DNA from: Oscillospiraceae bacterium
GTDB lineage: Bacteria; Bacillota; Clostridia; Oscillospirales; Oscillospiraceae
DNA: 64,000 nt
Direction: 5' to 3'
Assembly (NCBI GenBank): GCA_910575815.1
Contig: CAJTFN010000007.1
Location: 1-64,000 of the forward strand
Part shown: piece by piece, positions 17,988 to 24,704 of the stretch
How the letters are laid out: each line of letters starts with the position of its first letter
How positions within the stretch are numbered: position 1 is the stretch's first letter
The notes under the pieces: generated by a model
The model's input: the letters and a program-made list of their open reading frames with translations, nothing else
Databases searched by the model: none
What the model was told of the DNA's origin: nothing
Program-made: the position numbers and the translations under genes

Positions 17988-19628
17988 TCAGACCGCCTCC
18001 CTTCCGGGAAGGACCGTTTGCCGGAGTAAATCTGTCTGCCACTGAAATTCATCGTGCCAGCGGTAGACAATCTCAACCCTGCGATCACGGAAAATCAGGA
18101 TGCGCTCAATCAAAGAAACAATCATCGTGCGGTCCAGAGCGTCAATGTTCCGGTACTTGCGAAACTGCTCTATCCAGTCCCGGCCCTCAGAGAGATTGCC
18201 CATTTCCCGGTTCATTTCCTCTTGAATGGCCTCGGCCTGTTCCTCTGCCTCGGCGCGGCGGCGGGAGTAGGTCCTTTTCAAGTCTTGGTATTCGTCCCGG
18301 TCGATCACGCCGTCAGCAAGGCTTTCATAGAGGGAGCGCAAAAGGGCCTGATTGCGGTCGATTTCTTCCCGCTTCTTCTCCAAACGGCCTTGGAGCTTCC
18401 GCACACCCGCCTGCTGAAGTTGGGCCGTGTCGGTCAGCTCCAGCAAATCAGAGAGGTCGATCACGTCTTGAATGTGCTTTTTCAAAGCCTCCAATACAAT
18501 CTCGTTCAGCACCTCCACCCGCAGGGAGTGAGCAAAGCAGCTCTTTTCGTTCTTGTGGGCAGCGCAGACGTAATAGACATACTTCTTCTTGCCGGAGGAA
18601 ACCGTCTTGCGAATCATGGCCCCGCCGCACTCGCCGCAGTTCACCATACCGGAAAACTGTTCTACCGCCCTGCCGCTGACACTGGTGCGGGTGTCCAGGG
18701 CAAGCACCTTCTGGATCGTCTCAAAGTCGTAGCGGTCAATAATGGCCTCGTGGCAGTTCTCCACCACCGCCCATTCCTCGCGGGGCTTCACCACCAGCCG
18801 CTTCACCCGGTAGCTGGGGGTGGTCACGCGCCCCTGCTCCAACACGCCGATGTAGACCGGATTTTTCAGAATCCGCAACACCATCCCGGCATCCCACACG
18901 GATTCCTCTTTCAGCCGGAAGGACGTGGAGTAGCGCATCCCCTGGGACCGCTTGTAGTCCATGGGAGTGAGGATACCCTCCGCCGTCAGGCGGTCAGCTA
19001 TATCGCCCGCGCTGATTCCTTCCAGCTTCCATTTGAAAATGTCCCGCACCACACCGGCGGCGTATTCATCTACCAGCAGGCGGTGGCGGTTCTCCGGGTC
19101 CTTCCGATAGCCAAAAACAGCAAAAGAGCCGATGAAATCTCCGCGCTGGCGTTTGATCTCAAGCTGGCTCCGTGTTTTCACCGAGGTATCCCGGCAATAT
19201 GCCTCGTTTATGAGGTTTTTGAACGGGATAACCAGCTCATCAGATTCCGCGTTGCTGTGCAGACTGTCATAGTTGTCGTTGATTGCGATAAAACGCACAC
19301 CCAGAAAGGGAAATAACTGTTCCAGATATTCCCCTACGCCCAAGTGGTCCCTGCCGAAGCGGGACAAATCCTTGACCACAATGCAGTTAATCTTGCCAGC
19401 CTTGACCTCCGCCATCATCTCATGAAAGGCCGGACGGTCAAAATTGGACCCCGTGTAGCCGTCATCCACTTTCATGCCGCACTCCCGCAGTTCCGGGTGG
19501 CGCGTCATGTAGTCACGGATCAAATCCTTCTGGCCCGTGACGCTGTTGCTTTCCTCCTTGTCGCCGTCCTCGCGGGACAAGCGCACATAACCGCAGGTAT
19601 TCCATACCTGTTCAGCGGAAATATTCAT
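17988..19628 (-). CDS. large serine recombinase 1 of the tandem triplet
   Basis: A 546-aa recombinase, first gene of the cassette, with catalytic serine in GYVRLSREDGDKEESNSVTG and VVKDLSRFGRDHLGVG. The zinc ribbon is MVNCGECGGAMIRK...YYVCAAHKNEKSCF, followed by a coiled coil (about 400-480) and a C-terminal YRWHDEFQW. TTAGGAGAGAAGAAT precedes ATG. The three triplet members have the same architecture but are clearly divergent in sequence, so they are not recent duplicates. The leader holds a 10-bp inverted repeat that could regulate the operon or be part of an attachment site. Confidence 0.9.
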   Translation of the reverse strand: MNISAEQVWNTCGYVRLSREDGDKEESNSVTGQKDLIRDYMTRHPELRECGMKVDDGYTGSNFDRPAFHEMMAEVKAGKINCIVVKDLSRFGRDHLGVGEYLEQLFPFLGVRFIAINDNYDSLHSNAESDELVIPFKNLINEAYCRDTSVKTRSQLEIKRQRGDFIGSFAVFGYRKDPENRHRLLVDEYAAGVVRDIFKWKLEGISAGDIADRLTAEGILTPMDYKRSQGMRYSTSFRLKEESVWDAGMVLRILKNPVYIGVLEQGRVTTPSYRVKRLVVKPREEWAVVENCHEAIIDRYDFETIQKVLALDTRTSVSGRAVEQFSGMVNCGECGGAMIRKTVSSGKKKYVYYVCAAHKNEKSCFAHSLRVEVLNEIVLEALKKHIQDVIDLSDLLELTDTAQLQQAGVRKLQGRLEKKREEIDRNQALLRSLYESLADGVIDRDEYQDLKRTYSRRRAEAEEQAEAIQEEMNREMGNLSEGRDWIEQFRKYRNIDALDRTMIVSLIERILIFRDRRVEIVYRWHDEFQWQTDLLRQTVLPGREAV

Positions 19629-19643
19629 ATTCTTCTCTCCTAA

Positions 19644-19676
19644 TTGTTAAAGTTAATCAGCAAAACACTTTAACAA
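19644..19676. promoter_or_regulatory. inverted repeat in the recombinase cassette leader
   Basis: TTGTTAAAGT (19644-19653) and ACTTTAACAA (19667-19676) form a perfect 10-bp inverted repeat separated by 13 bp, 16 nt before the recombinase ATG. A second short palindrome, ATGTTAACAT (19709-19718), overlaps a possible -10. Candidate operator or att-arm. Confidence 0.5.
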
Positions 19677-19761
19677 CCAGGGGAGCGCCGGTTTGTCCTG
19701 TTGCCGTCATGTTAACATAACTTCCCGGCAATGTCCAGAGTGTTTTGCAAAAAAGTTTGTG

Positions 19762-20028
19762 TCAGCATTTGGAGCGTATGTAGGAGAGCATCCGGTCCTC
19801 CAGGGTTACATCCGTGTCGGTAAAACTGACCTTCACAACATATTTCCCGTGGCGGTAGCAGTAGGGATTGCCGATCTGCCGGATGAAGTCCAGAATCCTC
19901 TCCCGCTTGGGCAAATCGGTGTTGACCTTCACTTCCCGAATATCCCGCAGGCCGGTCGGGTCCACAGTCCGAATATCCACATTCTGCATAGCCTCGATCT
20001 GTTCCATGGAATAAGCACACGGTTCCAT
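19762..20028 (-). CDS. DUF6870-like small protein
   Basis: An 88-aa protein resembling DUF6870, with VDPTGLRDIREVKVNTDLPK followed by RILDFIRQIGNPYC and VKVSFTDTDVTLEDRM. The function is unknown; the family is common next to ParB-like and recombinase genes in Firmicutes mobile elements. The start at MEPCAY follows AAAGGAGGTACAAAC; an in-frame ATG nine codons upstream lies before this ribosome site and is rejected. It lies between the ParB-like genes and the recombinase triplet, all on one strand. Confidence 0.7.
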   Translation of the reverse strand: MEPCAYSMEQIEAMQNVDIRTVDPTGLRDIREVKVNTDLPKRERILDFIRQIGNPYCYRHGKYVVKVSFTDTDVTLEDRMLSYIRSKC

Positions 20029-20096
20029 GTTTGTACCTCCTTTGCGATGAATCAATACCGCCGCAGACCTTCTGGCCTGCGGCGATTTGTGATGTA

Positions 20097-20957
20097 TCAG
20101 CCCTTGAAGCGGTAAGGGAGCTTGCGGCCCCCGCGCTGCTGGCTGTTGTACTTGCTGAGAATGACGCGGGCAAACCGCAGGGCGGCTTTGTTGGTGGAGA
20201 AGTCCACCTTACCCCGGCGAATGATCTCGTCCGGGTCCACGGCGGACAGCCGCTTAATGAAAATCTGGTCCACCAGCTCCGTCTCATAGGTCTTGACGAA
20301 CAGCGCCATACCGGAGAAGATAGACGCTTTAAGGGAGTTGGGGGTCCCGTGCCACGCCCCGGCAATCAGGCCCAGCATACGGGAGAAGGCCGCGCCGCCC
20401 AGGAGCCGGTAGGCGTTGATAACGGCGCGGGTGGTGGAAATTTCAAAGGGTTCCCCGGTGGGCCGGTCCAGCGCCCACACAAAGCCAGCGTCCTCCACCC
20501 GCTGCTTCACGTCAATGATCTCCGCGTCCGCGCCGGATTCCACAAGGGCCTTGGTCGCGTGGCCCAGCCGCAGCTTTCCTCTGGTCTGGTCCAGCATATA
20601 GTACAGCTCGGCCTCCTGCTCGTAGGTCAGGCCGGTGTAGATGATGCAGGGGACGGTCACATCCCCGCCGCCCGCCATCTTCCGCATAGCGGCGATCCGG
20701 TGCTGTCCGTCCACCACATTGAAATTGCCGTCCCGGAAGCTGACCACAATGGGGGTCAGCAGACAGGGGTTCCACTTGGCAATCAGCTTGTCCACATCCT
20801 CCGTCTCCACAGGCCGCTGATAGGGCAGGCCGGAGGTCAGCTTGGCGGTGGAGAGGTCACGGCTCACGCCAGGGTTGTGGTACTTCACTTCGGGGATGGT
20901 GGTCTGACGCTCCAAAGGCTCCGGTTTGGAGGTATGACGCTTTTTTCGATAGCTCAT
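20097..20957 (-). CDS. ParB-like nuclease-fold protein (DGQHR type, DUF6551-like)
   Basis: A 286-aa protein with a ParB/Srx-type N-domain. The signature NVVDGQHRIAAMRKM (about 77-91) replaces the GxxRxxA box of classical ParB. It continues with EAELYYMLDQTRGKLRLGHA and a C-terminal helical domain. Its start codon overlaps the stop of the upstream ParB by 4 nt, so the two are coupled. DGQHR-type proteins may bind or modify nucleotides or DNA; the precise role is unknown. Confidence 0.75.
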   Translation of the reverse strand: MSYRKKRHTSKPEPLERQTTIPEVKYHNPGVSRDLSTAKLTSGLPYQRPVETEDVDKLIAKWNPCLLTPIVVSFRDGNFNVVDGQHRIAAMRKMAGGGDVTVPCIIYTGLTYEQEAELYYMLDQTRGKLRLGHATKALVESGADAEIIDVKQRVEDAGFVWALDRPTGEPFEISTTRAVINAYRLLGGAAFSRMLGLIAGAWHGTPNSLKASIFSGMALFVKTYETELVDQIFIKRLSAVDPDEIIRRGKVDFSTNKAALRFARVILSKYNSQQRGGRKLPYRFKG

Positions 20958-21931
20958 TTGTTCATATTCCTTTCCATTAGATTTAATAAATCCTCTATTG
21001 CAGAGGTAATGGTGGTAAAACGCTGGCGGACAAAATCAAATTGCACAGGGGATATATCGGGGAAAACGACTGTGCAGAAGGGGTCGTTATACCATGCGAA
21101 ATTCTTGTGGAAGGTATCTACAAAGCCGTCAATATCCGCAAGCAACGTGTCCGGGTTATAACTGCAATCTTTATTGGGATTCTTGAGATCAGCTACGGAT
21201 TCCTCTATACTGGCATAGTGTTTATCGCCCAGGGTGTAGGGAACGGAGGGCGGCATTGGAGGCTCCGGGGGCTGCGGTTCCTCTGCCGGGGCAGGATGGT
21301 ACTCACCCATGGATTTGATTTCCCCCGCTGCTAACTGGCTGGCCGCGTCCCTCTGCTGCTCCGGTTCCAGACGGGACAGCTTCAAAGCGTCCTTTTTCGT
21401 GATTTTGGTGCCGGTGTCCCGGATAATATCCTTTGCTTCGGTAGTCAGATTTTTAGCGGTCTGAATTTGACGTTCAACTGTCCTTCTACCGACGCCTAAC
21501 TTCTCGGCAGTATCTTGAACAAAGGATTTCATAGAATCAGAACGACATTTTGACGTTCTGATTTTTTCGCTTTTTTGATCTCCGCCATTTTTCGTCTCCG
21601 GGTGAAGGGCTTCATAAATCTCCTTCCGGCGCAGAAGTAAATCACTGTACTCCACGGCAGATAAGCCCTTCCTGACCACGTTCTCATCAACCTCCGCCAG
21701 CTCTGCCAGTAGGCCCTCCAAACTGCTGACATTACACTCAATCTCCGTCCATCCCAGCAGTTTTGCCGCTTCCAGCCGGTGCAATCCGGCGATCAGCGTA
21801 TGCTCCCGGTCAATGGTGATGGGGTTGAGCAAGCCCACCTTGGAAATACTGTCCACCAACTCCTGCACTCCCTCCGGGTCCACCTCCCGCCGTCCAGCGT
21901 TGACTTTGATTTCACTGATTGGAACAAGCAT
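20954..21931 (-). CDS. ParB-like protein with N-domain and HTH
   Basis: A 325-aa protein. The N-terminal ParB domain has VGLLNPITIDREHTLIAGLH and RLEAAKLLGWTEIEC. The central region has HTH-like segments (VQDTAEKLGVGRRTVERQIQ and KITKKDALKLSRL). A Pro-rich linker and a C-terminal acidic/helical domain (about 235-320) are not recognised. GGGAGGTGAAAAT precedes ATG. It is separate from the 9.7 kb ParB and has no ParA partner nearby, so it may be a regulator rather than a partition protein. Confidence 0.8.
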   Translation of the reverse strand: MLVPISEIKVNAGRREVDPEGVQELVDSISKVGLLNPITIDREHTLIAGLHRLEAAKLLGWTEIECNVSSLEGLLAELAEVDENVVRKGLSAVEYSDLLLRRKEIYEALHPETKNGGDQKSEKIRTSKCRSDSMKSFVQDTAEKLGVGRRTVERQIQTAKNLTTEAKDIIRDTGTKITKKDALKLSRLEPEQQRDAASQLAAGEIKSMGEYHPAPAEEPQPPEPPMPPSVPYTLGDKHYASIEESVADLKNPNKDCSYNPDTLLADIDGFVDTFHKNFAWYNDPFCTVVFPDISPVQFDFVRQRFTTITSAIEDLLNLMERNMNK

Positions 21932-22525
21932 ATTTTCACCTCCCTGGCCGCCGGCCTGTTATCGTTCATCCTTGCCGGATGGAACACCTGGGGCCACAGT
22001 TGGCCTATGGCTTCAGGTCTTTCATCCGGTGGGGGGGGAAGGGCCGCGCCGGTCCTGGCTGTGTCCTTCTTCTGTAAGGAAATATGACCGGCGCGGGTTC
22101 CCTTGAATACCCTTTATAAAAATGTGTGCCGTATTATCGGGCGGCATGACCGCCTTACTGCTCTCCCCCGGCACGGGAGTATGTAAGCCCAACCATGGCG
22201 GGTCGGCGCGGTGCCAGCAGACGGTGGCGGCAGGTGACTAAGCTGCCCAGGCCGTTCCCCCAGCATCTCCCTTTTACCCTGCGATACGGGTGTTTGCGGT
22301 GCATCCCGCGTCTGCGGCGTTGCCAACGCCGGACAGCCGCCCAGGTGTCGCTCGTACCTTTGATACTATCGTTTTAACGGGCAGGGAACGAGGGTCCACC
22401 CCCTTTCGTTCGTCCCCGGCCCGCAGGCAGTCTTGGCGATTGTGCGGCTGATGCAGGATACAGCACTTACATACTGATTATGAGCGGGAGCTTGTCCCGC
22501 TGTTTGTCAAGGTGCTACCAGTAGG
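21932..22525. other. GC-rich non-coding region with inverted repeats
   Basis: No credible gene was found in these 594 bp. It holds an 11-bp inverted repeat CCGCGCCGGTC (22044-22054) / GACCGGCGCGG (22086-22096), and a hairpin AGCGGGA/TCCCGCT (22483-22489, 22495-22501). A 70-codon minus-strand open frame at 22114-22326 has no ribosome site. The structure could be an oriT, an RNA or leftover sequence. Confidence 0.4.
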
Positions 22526-22843
22526 TTATTGGGCTGCGAGTTGGAGGATGATGTTATCCATCATTTCCCGTTTTTCGCCAGTGAGCTGCGCCCTCAAATT
22601 CATAAGTAGCGCGGTTTCTTCTTCACCCAGCGGTTTGCGGCGGACAGGGTAGCCATCCGCCAGCTTAACACCACCGTTGCGGCCACGGGTGATCTCAATA
22701 GGGTAGATGCACATGAGCGCGATAATGTCCGTGCGAATGGTTTCCACGGAAACATTGAGTTCCTGCGCCAGATAATGATATGTAATCCGCTTTGCAACGG
22801 ATAGCATTTCCACGATCATCAGGCGGCGTTCGTACACGCCCAT
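22526..22843 (-). CDS. small HTH (DeoR/HTH_11-type) regulator
   Basis: A 105-aa DNA-binding protein. Its winged HTH is ERRLMIVEMLSVAKRITYHY followed by LAQELNVSVETIRTDIIAL, as in DeoR-like HTH_11 domains. A basic wing (EITRGRNGGVKLADGY) and an acidic helical tail follow. There is no effector-binding domain. GAAGGGGGTGAGTAC precedes ATG. It is the first minus-strand gene of the ParB/recombinase region and could control it. Confidence 0.75.
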   Translation of the reverse strand: MGVYERRLMIVEMLSVAKRITYHYLAQELNVSVETIRTDIIALMCIYPIEITRGRNGGVKLADGYPVRRKPLGEEETALLMNLRAQLTGEKREMMDNIILQLAAQ

Positions 22844-23186
22844 GTACTCACCCCCTTCCTCTCCGGCCCTATAAATAATCCTAACAGGAATACACCAAGG
22901 CTCACTTGGTGATTTTGAAAAAAGTTTTGAAAAATTTTTAGATGTGTATTTTTTGACATTTTCTTGCCTCCGAAAATCTGAATGGGGTTAGGTCCTGGTT
23001 CAGATTTCCGGGGAGGAGCGCGGACACGAGCGTAGTAACACGATTTGCCACAGACAGCAAATAAATTTCTGATTTCGCCAAAATAAAATAGAATCCGCTT
23101 ATATTTGCAAAAATGAGCAAAAATATTCAACTGCTTTCGACTACATTCACCGAAATACAACAGAGAATACAGTCGAAACCAGTCGA

Positions 23187-23224
23187 AAGAAAAAAAGGAC
23201 GCGAACAACCGTAAAGTTGTTCGC
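23187..23224 (-). terminator. terminator hairpin with long T-run
   Basis: GCGAACAAC (23201-23209) pairs with GTTGTTCGC (23216-23224). On the minus strand it is followed by CCTTTTTTTCTTTC. Confidence 0.8.
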
Positions 23225-23324
23225 GCTTCTTTGAAAAACCAAGGGGGTGGTTTATATATATTATCCCAATTTACGTCGAAATAGATTGTCTCAAAAGGGC
23301 CGCTTCAATAGATTTCCCCCTTCC

Positions 23325-23372
23325 AGTAAAAATAAAAAGGCACCGAGGGAGTGCTGTCTCCCTCGATGCCTT
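23325..23372 (-). terminator. terminator of the XRE gene at 23.5 kb
   Basis: AAGGCA-CGAGGGAG pairs with CTCCCTCG-TGCCTT (23337-23372, one mismatch), followed on the minus strand by TTTTTATTTTT. Confidence 0.85.
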
Positions 23373-23457
23373 AATCGCATGATACTCACGGTTCAAAAGA
23401 ATTGAGAAAGTTTGAATAAAACCTGTGCAAACGCACGTAATAAAATTAGTGGGGCTG

Positions 23458-23829
23458 CTATTCCTCTCCTTCCGTCTGCTCGTTTACCTTAGCTTTTATA
23501 AAACTAATGCTATTGATATATGCTTTCAGCAACATTTCCGCCCCGATTAAGAGGGGTTCGTCTATTTTTGCCAGCAGAGAAGTGATTGCAGAAATGTTGG
23601 ACAATTCTGCTCTCCCAGTCAGCAAATAATCCGTAGTAGTACATAGAGCTTCAGACATTTTGCAAAGCGTTACATTGGATGCCCCACGCTTTCCTAATTC
23701 AATCTGTACCAGAAAATATTCAGAAATCCCAATAATTTCCGCAAAGTCTTTTCTGGATAAGTTAAGATTTTCTCGCGATTGTTTCACACGCTGACCAAAT
23801 TCAATTCTTAATACTTCCTTGCCTTTCAA
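23458..23829 (-). CDS. XRE-family transcriptional regulator
   Basis: A 123-aa protein with an N-terminal Cro/C1-type HTH (FGQRVKQSRENLNLSRKDFA, EIIGISEYFLVQIELGKRGA) and a C-terminal helical tail probably used for dimerisation. The start is TTG, preceded by AAAGGGGGG at about 10 nt; no ATG is available near the HTH start. It is relatively AT-rich. It stands alone between a terminator and a methyltransferase remnant, so its target is not obvious. Confidence 0.8.
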   Translation of the reverse strand: MKGKEVLRIEFGQRVKQSRENLNLSRKDFAEIIGISEYFLVQIELGKRGASNVTLCKMSEALCTTTDYLLTGRAELSNISAITSLLAKIDEPLLIGAEMLLKAYINSISFIKAKVNEQTEGEE

Positions 23830-23988
23830 GAACTATGCACCCCCCTTTTTAGTGGAAATATTGGTTACATTCTAATAGTCCAATTTTACATTGTGCTATT
23901 AGATTTGCATATTTGCCAGTAGCACCCAAAGTTTTTGCACTGAAAGCACAAAATATTTACGCAATGGAGGTGTCGGCAATAAATAAAT

Positions 23989-24028
23989 GCAACAGGCATC
24001 AAAGAATGTACCCTTTGATGCCTGTTGC
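23989..24028. terminator. perfect 16-bp stem hairpin
   Basis: GCAACAGGCATCAAAG (23989-24004) and its complement (24013-24028) around an 8-nt loop. On the minus strand ATTTATTTATT follows, so it probably ends transcription of the methyltransferase remnant. Confidence 0.7.
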
Positions 24029-24131
24029 TATTCACATGATTTCAGATCAAGAAAGTTAATACTATTTAATCTTTAATCCTCTAAAGCAAACAAATTGACG
24101 AACTTATAGTTTTCTCAACCTCATATTTGCC

Positions 24132-24632
24132 CTATTGGGAAACAATTTGCTGGTACATCTTCATTAACTCCGACACGCAGGCTGGTTCGGAGTTTAGTTT
24201 GCCCCAAAAGCCGTAGGCCATCATCACCGCCTTGTCGTTCTGCTGGTGGGCCTTCCGCAGCTCCGGGGGCATGGTGGTTTCATCGTAGAGGTCGGCAAGG
24301 CTGGCATCCGGGTAGAGGGTGCGGGCGTCAAGAATCGCCTGGGAGGTCTGCTCAATTTTGGCCCTTTGTGCGTCCCTGGGAGTAGGCCAGGGGAAGTTGT
24401 TATAGACAATTTTTATCGAATAGTCATAATCGCTTTTCAATCTTCCGCAAACCGCCCGCATCCAAGCCATGTGAACATTTGAGGTTAAAATGCCAAAATG
24501 ATAAAGTGTTGCGTTCGGCATCAGCCGAACCTTATTGCTACACAGCACTGAATCATCCATAAAGCCCATCGGAACATAGCGTCGCCGCTCTGATGATACC
24601 TCTGGAACAACAATGAAATGTCCTTTCGGCAT
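24132..24632 (-). pseudogene. C-terminal remnant of an MmeI-type DNA methyltransferase
   Basis: 166 residues matching the target-recognition and C-terminal part of large class I adenine methyltransferases of the MmeI/type IIL kind: VVPEVSSERRRYVPMGF, LTSNVHMAWMRAVCGRLKSD and KIVYNNFPWP. The SAM-binding and NPPY catalytic parts (several hundred residues) are absent, and no sensible ribosome site precedes the first ATG. It is therefore a broken restriction-modification gene. It sits 72 nt downstream of the EEP-RT gene, which may mark the site of an old insertion or deletion. Confidence 0.75.
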
Positions 24633-24704
24633 ATTCTCAACATGGAATTATCATACCACATCAATCGGGTATTGTCTAGGTTCTATAAATTATGCAAAAG
24701 AACG

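Larger units (their letters stand above)
22844..23457. other. non-coding spacer with two terminators
   Basis: No credible gene. It contains two terminators (listed separately), an AT-rich tract with a TATATATA stretch near 23255, and two copies of CAGTCGAAA near 23170-23186. Confidence 0.6.

Noticed and set aside
18054-19316. A 420-codon plus-strand open frame opposite the first tandem recombinase
   Set aside because: Antisense shadow; the recombinase motifs are intact on the minus strand.
22114-22326. A 70-codon minus-strand open frame
   Set aside because: No ribosome site, Pro/Arg-rich composition and overlap with inverted repeats.
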